A stretch of 64,000 bases of DNA. It comes from Niebla homalea. Lineage: Eukaryota > Ascomycota > Lecanoromycetes > Lecanorales > Ramalinaceae. The DNA lies in assembly GCA_019925105.1 (NCBI GenBank), contig JAHGAU010000044.1, positions 62,001-126,000 of the forward strand, in the 5' to 3' direction. Each line of letters starts with the position of its first letter. Within the stretch, counting starts at the first letter, position 1. This document shows positions 10,944 through 24,672 of the stretch, piece by piece. Made by a program: the position numbers and the translations under genes. Under the pieces are notes generated by a model. It made no database searches. It was not told the DNA's origin and saw only the letters and a program-made list of their open reading frames with translations.

Positions 10944-11779
10944 ATTATTACTATTTTTTATAATCTTATAATAATAAAAATACTTATTAATAATCTCTTC
11001 GTTATTTAAGGCCGGGTATTATTACCTTTAAAGGATTAATCCTTTATATTTATGTTAACGTTTAGTTTATTATATTTTATTTTATATAGTAATTACTGCT
11101 ATTTTTATTCTTATAACTTTTTTAATTCTTACTTCTTTTACCGGGTAACGGTTTATACGTATTTATATTAACCTTTTAAATATAAATTAAATCGATTTCA
11201 TTTTTAACTTAGTTTAACTTTACGTTAATAAAAGGGATAAGTATTTTTTTTCTGTTTTTGCTTATCCGAGATTTTTTAAAGTTTAAACCGATACGGTTAC
11301 CCTTTCTTAATATAATTAAGTATATATTTTTCTTAAGTTTTATTTAAGTTATTATTTAATTAAGTAATAACTTAATTAATAATATAAAAACCTCGGACTT
11401 TAATACCGGGATAATGGTCGCTTTATAAGCGTTATTAATTACTTTTAAGTATTACATTTGAAGCTTTTATAATTTTTAAATAAACTCCTTTTTATATTTA
11501 AAGGTATCTTTAAACGTATATTAAATGGTTACTATATACGTTATAGCCGGCTTTATTACTGTTTAATAAACCGTTCTAGCCTTTATAAGGTTGCTTTTTA
11601 CGTTAAACCTATAAGGTAAATAAAGCCCCGTTTTTATGAAATTCTCTTTTTTAAACTTTTCTTTACATAATCCTTTTAATCAGGCTTTTTATTAACTTAA
11701 AAATTAGGAATTTTAATATTAACTTCCGGTTTTACTGTAACTTTACTTAGATTTATAATAATTATTATATTATATAGCT
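10944..11779 (-). mobile_element. Host LINE, segment 2
   Basis: Continues the LINE left at 4786, matching 5963-6815 of LINE1. The left boundary is the far copy of the L5 duplication (10939-10951). The right end ATATTATATAGCT at 11767-11779 is repeated at 12802-12814, where the host LINE resumes after the next insertion. The sequence is heavily RIP-mutated and has no open frame. Confidence 0.8.
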
Positions 11780-12801
11780 CAAAGAGCGAAGGCTACAGCG
11801 ATTGCTTTGTGGGCCACGATAAAGTGGACCGAGCGCTAACGGAGGTATAGGGACTTTATACCCCAGGGTTATCGCTACCCAGTTCTTAACGATAAAAAGA
11901 TTATTAATAAGTATTTCCGCTGTTATAATATTATAAAGAAGGGTAATAACGTATTAATAATTTAACTCCGGACGGGCAAAAACGGTTTAACTTATTTCTT
12001 ATTTATTATATATACCGGAGGTTAGATAAACACTGGATATAAATATAAATAAAAGAAATAAAACGTTATATACGTCCTTATTTTTTATTCTTTATTTACG
12101 GAAATTAAATTAAAATTTATCGTAAAAATTAATACTTATAATTATCGTTAAATATTATTTATAAAACGAAGTATTTAAGTAATTATTAAGTTTATAATAT
12201 CTACCGGATTATTATTATAATTTAATTTTACTATAAAGATAAATAAAGTTATTAAAAACCTTACGGAAAAGGCCCGTTACCGGTTAAGGAACAAAAAGAA
12301 AAGCGGAAACCGGTTATATTAATTATATAAACCGGAAAATATCTTCTATAGCCGTAAAACTATAATAATAAACGCTTATTAAAAGTCCTTAAAAAAGTTA
12401 ATAACGATAATAATATAAAAAAAATATATATTAAACGCGTAAGTATTAATAAAAACATTTAAAAATATTATATAAAATTAAAGCAATATAAATATATAAA
12501 AGAACGGAAAAGTAACGAACTTAAGGATAGCCTTTATAAGGATACGGTTATAATATTATAGATTTTCTTAGGGGAGTTAAAATATAAAGAATATATAAAT
12601 AGATTATTATTCTTTAAACGGCCGTTAATATCCTTTATTTTAAAGGATAAAAAGTGGAAACTTAATAAACGCCGGTTTTTACTTTAATGTTATAAGTATT
12701 AGGTTTTTATAATTATTAATAAAGTTAAAAGGCCGCATATTAAAGAACGCCGGAATTAACTTAACTAGACCCGTAATATAAATCAATCAATCAATTAATC
12801 A
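11780..12801 (+). mobile_element. 5'-truncated LINE, about 1.0 kb (L6)
   Basis: Plus-strand 3' end of a LINE with a clean (AATC)n tail at about 12777-12801 and a perfect 13-bp duplication ATATTATATAGCT (11767-11779 and 12802-12814). The first ~120 bp are of normal composition, so part of the element's terminal coding region is readable in one frame (RAKATAIALWATIKW, then after one stop FIPQGYRYPVLNDKK). From about 11900 onward it is AT-rich and stop-filled. It is the reverse complement of the region at 13893-14910 in LINE2. The function of this C-terminal region is not something I can name. Confidence 0.9.
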
Positions 12802-12960
12802 ATATTATATAGCTTTAAGCTTTTAATTATACAAATAAGTTTATATTTATATAATATAAATCAAGTATTATACGTCCTTATTTACTATAAGTAAACTTTA
12901 TTACATTATGTTAACTTTAAATAATTTATATAAATTAACGTATTATAAGCTAGAAAATAA
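12802..12960 (-). mobile_element. Host LINE, segment 3
   Basis: Matches 6808-6965 of LINE1. It ends in AATAA (12956-12960), duplicated at 31465-31469 where the host LINE resumes on the other side of an 18.5-kb Copia B insertion. Confidence 0.85.
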
Positions 12961-13122
12961 TGTTGAAATTGAGAGGTGTAAGTTACTTGATTATTACTAT
13001 GTACAAAGTGAGATTATGTGCAAGGCTATATGCCGCTATCTTACTTAGGTTTAATACGTCCGTTTTATTTAATTTAATCCGTGTTACGTAATCTTTTAAG
13101 TAACGATCCTATATATTTAATA
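12961..13122 (-). repeat. Copia B1, 3' LTR (162 bp)
   Basis: Starts TGTTGAAATTGAGAGG and ends TTTAATA, where the partner LTR at 31303-31464 has TATTAAAA at its inner end and TTCAACA at its outer end. The two are 162 bp each and differ by transitions. CTCCCC follows immediately, which on the minus strand is a purine tract GGGGAG, marking this as the 3' LTR of a minus-strand element. The flanking duplication AATAA is at 12956-12960. Confidence 0.95.
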
Positions 13123-13892
13123 CTCCCCTTTAAACTTCATATATAATCCGTAAATCTTATTCGTTAAATAGCTCCTTTATAGTTTTAACGTTATATCCTT
13201 TTATATAAAAGTTTAATTACCGTATTTATTAAATAGCTCCCTTAATTATTAAGTAATTAACTCCCTTATATAGTTATTATTTACTTATTATTTATTACTT
13301 AGCTTATTATTAGGTCCGCCGTTAATAAGTATATAATCCTTAAACTATCGATTTAGTGGTTCCTTAAGGCTTAATATACGTTTAAATTATATAAAGGTTT
13401 TAATAAATAGGGCTTTTATTAACTTATCCGTTACCTACTCCGTAATATAAACGTATTTAAAATCGACGATACCGGCGGTAAGTTACTCCCGTAATTAGTA
13501 TAATTAAATGCCTATATACTTCGTCCTTACGTAATATACCGGATTCTTTATTAAGGCAATAGCCCTTTAATTATCCCCGTAGATCGTAATAATAAATATA
13601 TAGTTAAATTTTTTAAGTTATATTTATTTTAATAGTTCTTTAAGCTATATAACTTCCTTAATAATTTATATTTATCCTGCGTATTTAGCTTTATAAATAA
13701 ATAACGTTATAATCGGTTGTTATTTTAAAGATTAATAAATCGGTATACTTTTTACGTTAAAAAGATAACTTAAAATTAACTTATAAGTAAAATTAACCGT
13801 AAAATTGGAGTTAATATACTTATTAAGAGCTTTAAGTTTACCCTTATATATTAATTAAAAATATATAATAATCCGTAAATAACGTATAATTT
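13123..13892 (-). mobile_element. Copia B1, segment 1 (3' end of pol and 3' UTR)
   Basis: Internal part of the Copia B element next to its 3' LTR. It begins with the complement of the polypurine tract (13123-13132) and matches 38703-39510 of the uninterrupted copy at 38541-44612. It should cover the RNase H end of pol plus the 3' untranslated region. Its last 12 bases AACGTATAATTT (13881-13892) are duplicated at 19723-19734 around the inserted LINE2. All frames are broken. Confidence 0.85.
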
Positions 13893-16800
13893 GATTGATT
13901 GATTAATTGATTTATACTACGGGTTTAGCTAAGCTATTTCCGGCGTTCCTTAATACGCGGCCTTTTAATTTTATTAATAACCGTAAAAACCTGATACTTA
14001 TAACGTTAAGGCGAAAACCGGCGTTTACTAAGCCTTTATCCTTTATCCCTTAAAATAAAGGATATTAACGGCCGTTTAAAGAGTAATAATCTATTTATAT
14101 ACTTTTTATATTTTAACTCCCCTAAGAAAATCCATAATATTATGATTATATCCTTATAAAAGCTATCCTTAAACTCGTTATTCTTTTATTCCTTTATATA
14201 TTTATATTACTTTAACCTTATATAATACCTTTAAGTATCCTTATTAATATTTATACGTTTAATATATACCTTTCTTATATTATTATCGTTATTAATTCCT
14301 TTAAAGACTTTTAATAAGCGTCTATTATTATATCCTTACGGCTATAAAAGATACTTTCTGGTTTATATAATTAACGTAATCGGTTTCTATTCCTCTTTTT
14401 CTTTTTTAACCGGTAATAGGTTTTTTCCGTAAAATCTTTAGTAACTTTATTTATCTTTATAACGAAGTTAAATTATAATAATAATCCGGTAAATATTATA
14501 AACTTAATAATTACCCGGATACCTTATTTTATAAATAGTATTTAATAATAATTATAAATATTAATTTTTACGATAAGTTTTAATTTAACCTTTATAAATA
14601 AAGGATAAGAAATAAGAACGTATATAGTATCCTGTTTCCTTTATTTATATTTATATTCGGCGTTTATCCGACCCCCGGTATATATAATAAATAGGAAATA
14701 AGTTAAATTATTTTTATTTATCCGGAGTTAAATCGTTAATACGTTATTACCCTTTTTTATAATATTATAACGGCGGAAATACTTATTAATAATCTTTTTA
14801 TTATTAAGAATTAAATAATAACGGCTTTAAGGTATAAAGTCTTTATATTTCCGTTAATATTTAATTTACTTTATTATAGCTTATAAAGTAATCGCTATAG
14901 CCTTCGCTCTTTAAATCCATTTAATCTCGGCTTTTCTTACGTTTAGCGGGAGTTTATACCTATTTAAGTTAACCTCCGGGATACCGGTAAAATTCACTTC
15001 CTTCTTAACCTATTTTTATTTTATTTTAATAAGAAGGGAAATAAGTATTTTTAGTTTATTTTTTTTAACTCAAAACTTATTAAGATTCTAATAAATCCGT
15101 TTATTTCTTATTATCGTAATTAAGTATATATTTTTCTTTAATTTTATTTAAGCGATTATTTAATTTAATAAAACCTTAATTGGCGGTATAAAAACTTTAA
15201 ACTTTAATATTAGGATAAAAGTTACTTTATAAATATTATTAATTACTCTTAAATACCGGTTCTGGACTTTCTATAATATCTAGATAAACTCTTTCTTATA
15301 TCCCGGAGTACTTTTAAATATATATTAAATAATTATAATATATATTATAGTTAACTTTACTATAGTTTAATAAATAGTCCGGGCCTTCTATAACGTAGCT
15401 TTCCATATTAATACGGCGAAATAAATAAGGCTTTTTTCCTATAAAGTTATTTTCTTTTAAATTTTTTTTATATAATTCTTTTAATCGAACTTCTTATTTA
15501 CTTAAAGGCTAAGGACTTTAATGTTAATATCCGGTTTTACCGTAACTTTATTTAAGTCCATTATAACTATTATATCGTATAGCTTTAAGTACTTAATTAT
15601 ATGGATTAATTTATATTTATATAACGTAAATTAAGCTTTATAAGTTTTTACTTATTAAAGATAAACTTTATAAATTTATTTTAATTCCAGATAATTTATA
15701 CGTATAAAAATACTATAAATTAAGAAATAAACATTGTTAATAAAGCCTTTAACTTAAACCTTCTATTTTAACTTAATAAGCTTTTTAATTAATAAATCGT
15801 TAAAGAACAAGAATAATATAGAAGAAATAAATAATCTTTAAAAATTTTTTATTATAGCGGGCTTTATTAAGCTTATTTTTTATCTTAAGTTAATTAATAT
15901 AGTTTAATCGTTTAAGAAATTTTTCGTCTATTTAATTAAGAAGGGTAATATCCTTTTTTTCTTTAAGTTATATAATAACCTTTAGTAGTTTACCTTATTA
16001 AAGGTATTTATAATATTAAAAGAAAAAAGGCTTGCAATATACTTCTTCTTATAATTTTATACTATATATACGCCGTCGATTAGTCCTTTAAGGGCTATTT
16101 CTATTAATTAATTTCTTTTTATTTTTGTTTATTAATCGGGGAAAAGTCTATAGTTCTTTATATAGTTATTAAGGATCTTTATTATTATCGTTTTTAAGGT
16201 TTTCCTTAGTGTATATAAGAGTATAATAAGTCTATAAGACTTTATTTTAAAGTAATCCGGCTTAATAAACTTCTTAAGTATAATCGTTTTTATTTCCTTA
16301 AACTTACGTAAATAATAATTAACGTTAAAATATACTTAAAAAAGGTAAATAAAAACCTTTTTAAACGGTAAGATTATTATTATTAAGAATCTATTAAGAA
16401 TCTTATTTAATCCCGGGGCTTTGTCCTTCTTTAATCTATTAATCGCTTTAATTATTATATTTTATATTATTACCTTATTTATTAATATAAGGTTAAAGTA
16501 CGTAACGTTATTAATATTATTTAAGTTAACTTTTAACGGAAAGGGGAAAAATGCTTTTTTAAGGGCCTTAATCTTACCGTTAAAGGTATTAATTAATATA
16601 TTATTGGGTCTTTTAAAAAGCGGGAATTTAAGAATAAACTTTAATTTCTTACTTTATTTTTTATTATACTTTATTAGCTTCTAAATATTACGAGGTAAAA
16701 CCGTTAAGTTATATACCGTAGATTAAAAGTATATTTACTTAACCTTTTTAATAGTTTTTTCTTTTTCCTTTTAAGTAACTTTTAATTAATTAAATGTCTT

Positions 16801-19722
16801 TTAATTTTTATACTTAAAAGCCTGTTTAATTAACCTTTTCGCCTTTACCGTTACGGTTATATATCCTTTATTTTAATAAGTTTTAGCTTTTTAAAAGGGT
16901 TTTATTATTAAGATAGTTTTATTAATTATTTTACTTAATACCTTTATTATTCGCTTTATAAAAAGGTTAATCCGGTCTTTATTATTTAGTTAAAGGAAAT
17001 CTATAAATTATATTATTATCTCTTCCGCTTTTATATAAATTTTTACTTTTTTAATTGTTTTTTACGTTTTTTTTACCGGTGGTAATAAGGTTATATTAAC
17101 GGTTTAATTTAAAGTTATTTATATCGGTATATAATTTAAGTTATATTTTAAGTCTTTTTATGGCCTATATATTGCGATTACGTTAATAACTTTTCCTATA
17201 TTAAAGGTTAAATTAATCGTTCTTTTAAACTTATGATTTTTTTATATAATAGTTTTTTATAATATTAATAATAAAAAGTTAATTTAAGTAATAATTATTA
17301 ATAGGTTATTTAATTTAATATAATTTATTATACGTTCTTCCTTATTTTATATATAGTAATATAAGTTAAAGTCTTTAAGCAATATATACTTATTTAAAGT
17401 AATTAATACCTCCTTAAATAGCAATATCGTAAAAGGTTTTTCTTTATTAATTAATAGCGAATTATATATATTATAGATATTAAGGTCGCCTTTTAAGTCC
17501 TTTTCTTTTATAATACGGAGTATATAAAGGTTTTTATTATAGTAAATAATATCTTAATTATTTACGTTAAGCTACTTATTTATAAAGAAGTATATTCTGG
17601 TTATTTTATCCCCCTTAAAGGTTAAGTAAAACCTTTTTTCCGGGTTAATAAATAAATATATATATAAATTATACGATAATTTTTATATTATTATAACGTT
17701 AACGTTTTTAATTTCTTTAAATTTAAATATTAATATTATTATTTTAATTCCCTTATTACGGATATTATATTATATTATTCTTAAAAACGTTAATATATTA
17801 TATATTAATTTTTATAAAGGCTTCCTTTTTTTATACTTATTTAAGTTACGGACTTCTTATTAAAGTTAAGCGTTTTCTATTTTAATATTTTCTTAATTAT
17901 TATTAAAGACGTAAGACGGCCGGCTTTTAAAGTTAAGATTATAAAAAGCTTTTTTTTCTTTATTATTATTTACCCCTTATTATTTAATTAATTAAGCTTA
18001 CGTTTTAAGGCTGCCTTTAATTAATTTATTAAATTAATTTTATACGCGTTATACCGTTGGATTTTCACGGTTATCCGGGTTTTTTTATATTTAATTTCTT
18101 TAACTCTTATTATATATTTAGAATCTTATATTGGATATCCCTTTTTATTATACACGGCGTATTTAAGCGTATTTTTTATAAGTCTTTTAATTATTAACTC
18201 TATATACTTATAGGTATTATAGCCCTTAATATAAACTGTATATTTTATAATATTAAAATATTTTATAATAATATATTTATAGCTTTAATACTTAAAATAT
18301 TAATAAATATTAATTACCCTATTTTATAATTAAGTTATTTTAAGAAATCCTTTTTTAATAATCTTTTTATTTAAGATATTATTATATATCTTTATTAACG
18401 TTATGCTTAATATAACGGTAAAGTACCTTTTTACGCGTTTTAAAAAGTTAAGTCTCCTTATTATTAACGGAAGCTTATAGTTGATAATCTTAAGCCTTAA
18501 GTAAAAAACTATATTTTCCCTTTTTATACTTTTTAACGTAACCTTTCTTTTAACTTCTTTAAAACGTAATAAGTATATCTTATTTATTATAACGGTAAAT
18601 AATTATTTTAAAACTTTAATTAACTTATATTTTTCCTTATTAACTTAAATTTTAAATTTCTTTAAGCTTTCTTTTACCTTTAAAGATATTATATTAAGAA
18701 GGATATCCTTATTTTATAGCCTATAGACCGTAATAATTTATTCTATTAATAATTCCGTTATTATTTTAAAAGTTTTTATTAATTATAGCGGGTTTATTTT
18801 TACCGTTACGTTCCTTTTTTTATTATTAAATAAGTAAACCGTTATTGCCTTCGTTTTTTTTAATACGGCTGTTTTTTTTTCCGTTATCCCCTTATTCTTT
18901 ACTGCGGGTACTTTTTTTATTATTTTTATTGCTTAACTTTTTCTTATTTAAAAGGCTGCCGTTTTCGTATCCTCGTTTTATATATTTAACCTTAGGTTGC
19001 CGTCTTTACTTTTTATTAACGTTTTCGTTACCGCCCCTTAAGAGCCTTATAGCCGCTCCGTTTCCCTTAGTTTTACCCTTACCTTTACGTAAAAGTCCTT
19101 TACGTTTTTTAGCTTAATCCATAGTATCGGTTAAGTTTCTAACGTAATATCCTTCTACTTTACCGTAAGGAGTTTTTTTAAAACCTTTACCGCCTTTTTT
19201 ACCGTTTTTTCGCCTTTATTTACCGGGCGATATACCGTCTTTACCCTTTATTTTTAATCCTTTAAGGTCTTATCCTCCTTATTAACTTTATTTCCCCTTT
19301 ATATACCCTTAATAATACTTTCGCCGCGGTCTTTTTGCCCCTTTTTTCCGCTTATACCCCTTACCGTTAATACCGTACCGGCCTTTTTACCCCTTTATTT
19401 ACTTATTACCTCCGTATTATTATTACGCGTTTTATACGTTTCAATATGCGCATTTTATTAACCTTAATTCCTTTATTTATTTTAAGCGTTATCCGGCTTA
19501 TTATTATTATATTACCCGTATATATCGTCGTTATTTCTGTTAATATAGGTTACTTACTTATTTACTACCTTGTTCTTAACCACTATATTACTTTTACTTA
19601 TCGTACTTAATATACTTCTTTTATTGTCACTAGAGCTATACGTATGCGCATCGTTTTGGACCTCTGGGGTCCCTTTGTTCGTCGCCATCCTTCCACTTCT
19701 AACTTTAAATATATTACGATTG
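13893..19722 (-). mobile_element. Complete Tad1-like LINE (LINE2), 5.83 kb
   Basis: Bounded by a perfect 12-bp duplication AACGTATAATTT (13881-13892 and 19723-19734). The AATC tail is at 13893-13912 in reverse complement. The 5' end has a 34-bp leader before the start codon (complement of 19686-19688), the longest seen here and possibly full length. The sequence diverges from LINE1 by more than RIP alone would explain in places, so it looks like a second subfamily. All frames are broken; open stretches on the plus strand at 16421-16684 and 18845-19117 are antisense and meaningless. It sits inside Copia B1. Confidence 0.92.
15620..15910 (-). pseudogene. LINE2 reverse transcriptase core, broken
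   Basis: On the minus strand the catalytic block reads GFINNVY at about 15727-15747, with both catalytic Asp codons now Asn codons (15733-15744). The upstream 'SPxLFLFFN' region lies at about 15800-15850. This is the same inactivated pattern as LINE1 at 6965-6976. Confidence 0.75.
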
Positions 19723-22700
19723 AACGTATAATTTATTTTATATATAATTAATATTATTAAAACGGATTTACGGAATACCGGTTAATAATTATTATTATAT
19801 AAGCTATATCCGATAAAATATTAAGTATAATATATATTAATAAACTTACGGCTGATTAATATTATTATCTGAATTCCGGTTTCGCTTAATAGCCTTTAAA
19901 TAATAATTCCGGCCTAAAATCGACTTATATAAGTATATACGTTAAATAAGCTTTTTAATGGCCGTAATTTCGTATTACCCTTTTAATATAAGCTTCTTAG
20001 TTAAAACGGATTATTCGGTTTTATTGGTCTTAAATAATAATAATATTTAAATAATAGCTTATTAAACCTAAGTTAAATATACGGAATTCCTAATTAAATA
20101 TAACCTTTAAGTCCTAAATCCTCTACTTAAACGGATTAATTATTAAGACGTTATCTATATATACGGTTACGATCGTACCGGTTTTAAGGTAAAGGAATAC
20201 GTAATAATCCGTATAGATAAATTTAAAACCCTATATAACTATAAACTCCTAGAAACGATTATATTATAATTATAATAATTACTTTAATTTATATAGGCCC
20301 TTTTTAAGCTTATAATAAAGCTTTTTAACGTCTTTATCGGTTTTTTTTTTTTTTTTAATTATTTTATATATATTTCTTCCTCAATAAAATTATAAAAGAA
20401 CGTTATTTTTACGTTTATTTATTTTAAATCTTAATTATTAACGGCTATAAAAATAAAAAGAACCTTATAGCTTATAGGTTTTATTATTAAGGTAAACGTT
20501 TTATTATAGTTAATACTTTTACGTTATTTAAAGCTATATATTATTTACCGGGCCTTATAGTGAATTATATTATTATTAACTTTACGTTTAAGGGTATAAA
20601 CTTACCGTTTTTATAATATCGTTACGCCGGCGGGGATTTAATTCCGTATAATTAAGACTTAAGTATTATTCTCTTTAAAGGAACCGTATTTATCATTTTC
20701 TATTAATTCTTAATTTATTTAAGTATACTTATTTATTATAGTTTCTTCATAAGTTTTAAACTTAATAAGTTCCGGGGTCGTTTTAAAAGATATTAAAGTT
20801 AAAAAATATAACGGTTTATCTTTATTACGGGTTAATAAAACCGAAAAAAAGAATAGATTTAATAATATATTACGTAGTTTATCCGGAAATATAAGGCCGG
20901 GATTATTTTTAATTAAGTTCTTAATTTATTATTTTTATCCTTAATTATAATTAATCTTTAAATCTTTAACCATTAAGCTTAAAAGGTTTAATAAAGCTAT
21001 TTATTAAGTAAAAACTATAATTAAATATATAAGTTACTTAATAAAGATAAAGCTTATATTAATAATATCCGTCTTAATTAAATTATAATTCTTAAACTTC
21101 TTTTTTAAATTAAGGTCTTATTAAGGTTTTTTTACCTTCTTAAGCTCTTAAATTTAATTAATAAATTCCTTACGGTCTGAATTATTTAACGGTATTACCC
21201 GTCTTTCTTTAATATATACGTTATATATATTCTTTATTATAAGGTTAAACCGTTTTACCCGTAAATTAATTATTTTAAAATATTTATTAATCCCTTTATT
21301 AAAACTTATTAAAATATACGGTTCCGATTTATTATTAATCTTAACCCGGTATTCTATAGTTCTTACGTATATGATCGATCTTAAGGTTTATATATAGGAT
21401 ATATCCGGTTTCTTATTATATTAAATTTAATATAATATTATTTTTTTAAGCCGTATATATAATATCCGTATAATTATATAATTTATTATTTAAATTAACT
21501 TTAATTAAAAACTTTTAAGTATATTTTTTATTACCCGTATAACCTTAATTTTCTTTTTAATTTCCCGGTTAATTTTTTTATTAATTAAATTTTATTTAAA
21601 GCTTTTACGTATTATTACTTTAAAGATAATTTTATGTTATTTTAAATAATTTAAAAAAAACCTTAAATATATATTTATTTCCGTTATTAATTTAAAGGCG
21701 TATAATCTTTTAATCCGGGGGTTATTTATACTTAACTTTAAACTTTTTAAACCGTTAAATTATATCCGATTTATATATTAATAAATAGATTTTTAATATT
21801 ATAATCTTATTATTATAAAAGGTTATATAATATATTATTCTGTTATATCCCCGGGGATTAATTATCTTTAAAAAGTCCGTATAAATAAGCTTTAACGGGT
21901 TTTCTATAAATTTAAAATATCCCTTATATAATTAAGAGTATAACCGTTTAATAATATAATACGTATAATAAGCGTTTTTAATCTTATTATTATTATAGCG
22001 TTTATATTTAAAATCTATTTTAATCAATATATTTATTAATTAAAATAATTTTTAAGCTTTAAAATAACTTATATATATATATTAAGTAAGTATAATTAAA
22101 AGTACGTTAAACGCCGTTATAATAAGGGTAAATTCTTATAGGTTAATTATAAATAAATCGTTTTACTTATTATAAATAAGCTTTTTTTAATTATATATTA
22201 TTATCCGGACCGTCCGTATTATATTAAGTTAAGCTTTATAGTTTAAAAGTTACGTTTTAAATACAAGATTAATTAAGTTTATAAAAGAATATATTATATT
22301 TATAAATTTTATTTTAACGGGCTTATTATTTACCCTATATATTATATAAGTAATACCTATATTACTTATATAATTCGTTCTTATTAACTTAAACCTTAAA
22401 GATAAAGATTAATAGGGTTTTAACTTTTTTTAAAAGAATCTTTTTTTATAAAAAATATATTAATTATAATTATTATTAAAGATTATTAACTTTTATAGAT
22501 TTATTAAAATAACTAATATTATCGTTATTAATTATTATATATATATTAATAAATAAAAGTTTATTATTAAAAGGTTTATAAGCGTAATAATTTCTTTATT
22601 AATTTTGGGCTTTTTAATATAAAATTTTATAAGCTTCTTTTTAAAGTAAAGATTTTAATATTTATCCTTAATATATTTATTATTACGCCTTTTTTAAATA

Positions 22701-24520
22701 TAATATTAATAAATAAACTTTTCCCGGATTTTATTAAAAATCTTTTTATTATAACCCTTTAACGTATTTTTATAAGTTTATATCGAAATATTTAATTATT
22801 AAATAACCGCCCAAGCTTCCTTATTACGGGCTTTTTATATAATATCGTAAAATTTAAGGGTACTTAAGCTTTATTATATTACCGTCTAAGTAAATACCGA
22901 ATATTACGTTTATTACGATTTTTTTAATTTATTTAAGAATATTTAAATAATAAGGTAATCCGGGATAATTAAAGAGCTATTAATCGTTTTAATTTTAATA
23001 TAAACTTTTTAATAACGATTATTATATTTATCGATTATTATATCCGGGGTCTTTTATAAGTTTATAAGTTCCTATATAAGCTCCGTATATAGTCCGGACC
23101 CTTATAGCTTATATTAATCCTTAAGTCGTTCTTAAATCGTATTTAGGCTTTCTATGGTATTAATTAAATATTTAGTATTAATACCGTAACGGTTCTTTAA
23201 GGCTATATATACCTTAAAAGTATTTTTTTCCTTTAACTTTTAAAGGTTATTAATTATTATTTAATCCTTTATTTATTAACTTTATAATATTTATTATTAT
23301 TAATTTATTAATAAAAAGATTAAGCTTAAGGAAAACCCCTTATAATAAAGTCTTTTTTAATCGTTATCGTTAATAAAATATACGGAAAATAATATTAATA
23401 AGATATTAATTATATTATAATTATTAATAATATTTAAATTTAAATTTAATAACGTTAAATATATTGAAGACTTATTATTTAAAGGTAATAGGTAACTTAC
23501 GTTAAATAACGGTATCCAATTTTTAGCGTTTATACCTAGCTTAAAAATAATAGTATTTAATAGGTCGTTTAAAGGTTCCTTAAACGCTTTTAAGTTAAAG
23601 CTATTATATAACTTTAACGTTTATAATAATAAATAATCTTTATTTTTAACTTAATCTTTATTAATTAGATTAAAACGGTTTTCCTTCCTTAAGTCTTTAA
23701 ATATAAAAGGAAAAAGGGTACTTTATATATAACGATATTACCGAATAATAAAGTTTAAGTACCATATTTTATACGGGATTATTATATAATTTAAAATAAT
23801 AAATAATATAAAGCCTTATTAATTAAAGTATTCTTTATTCCGGTTAAGCCCAGAATAAAACTTTATAACGTACTATAATACTATATATATACCCTTAAGA
23901 TTATTACCCTTTTTTATTTAAAGGCCTTTAATCTTTATAATTAAAGTATTTAAGCTTATTTTAATTACTTTACTTTAATTTAAAGGCTTTAATCTTTATA
24001 ATCCGTCATAAATAAGTTTATCTTAAGTTTAATTATTTATTAAAAAATTCTATAGCTGGGTTGTAGCCTTTTTTTCTTAAGGATTAATCCTTATTTTAGA
24101 AGGTTTAACCGTTAATTATTTATTCCGTCTTATATTTACTTTCTGAAATTAAATTAAAATAAATGATTTTAAGCCGGTATACGCTTAAATTTAAATAATC
24201 TATCTTTAATTAATTTTAAAAAAAACTTAATTTTAATACGGTCTTTAAGGCTTTAAACTCAGTAAAATTCTATAATATATTTAATATTTATTTAACGTCT
24301 TAAATTTCCTATTTAAACCCCGGTTAAAGCTTTACGTATATATATTAACCTTAAAGGCTTTACGTTTTGGCTTTATTGGTTTAACGCCGATTTAGTTTCT
24401 CCGGCGTATAGGCGTTTACGGCCTTTAATAGGGCTAAGAAATAACGGTTTATATATTCTTATTAGTAAAACGTCCTCCTTTTTCAATTCAGGAATATAGG
24501 TAATTAAATAGGCTTCTCTG
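19723..24520 (-). mobile_element. Copia B1, segment 2 (most of gag-pol)
   Basis: Resumes Copia B after LINE2, matching 39495-44276 of the uninterrupted copy. It holds the reverse transcriptase (about 20140-20320), with integrase and gag further right on the minus strand. Its last five bases CTCTG (24516-24520) are the duplication around Copia A1, repeated at 31124-31128; the empty site can be read in the other copy at 44272-44276 (CTCTA). No open frame survives. Confidence 0.9.
20140..20320 (-). pseudogene. Copia B1 reverse transcriptase core, broken
   Basis: The minus strand reads KLKKGLYKLK followed by a stop, equivalent to the Copia 'ALYGLKQSP' block with the Gln codon turned to TAA. About 40 residues later comes YLKTGTIVTVYIDNVLI, where the family has the catalytic Y-V-D-D (20147-20164). 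One catalytic Asp is retained and one is Asn. This places the element in Ty1/Copia and fixes its strand. Confidence 0.85.
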
Positions 24521-24672
24521 TGTTAAAAGTACTCACATTGGTTACCCGGCACTCGGGTAGATTAGATATGATCCGAAGCTAGACCCAATTAGGGTAACCG
24601 GGATTTAGGAGTACTTAATCGTACTTCTATATATAAAGAATAATTAAATAACTTACACCTTATATTTCAAAA
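24521..24672 (+). repeat. Copia A1, 5' LTR (152 bp)
   Basis: Starts TGTTAAAAGTACTC and ends TTTCAAAA, directly before the primer-binding site. The partner is 30972-31123; differences between them are transitions (C/T, G/A), as RIP would produce. Comparison with the A1 3' LTR and the A2 LTR shows the unmutated end was TTTCAAGA. Confidence 0.95.

Noticed and set aside
10930..10945. ATCAATCAATAT at 10932 as the tail of another LINE
   Set aside because: It is the right-hand target duplication of LINE1, copied from the L5 tail at 5143-5154; no LINE 3' end precedes it.
16421..16684. 87-codon hydrophobic open frame resembling a membrane protein
   Set aside because: Antisense to the reverse transcriptase side of LINE2; composition effect only.
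18845..19117. 90-codon Leu/Phe/Pro-rich open frame
   Set aside because: Antisense to ORF1 of LINE2, with no counterpart kept in LINE1.
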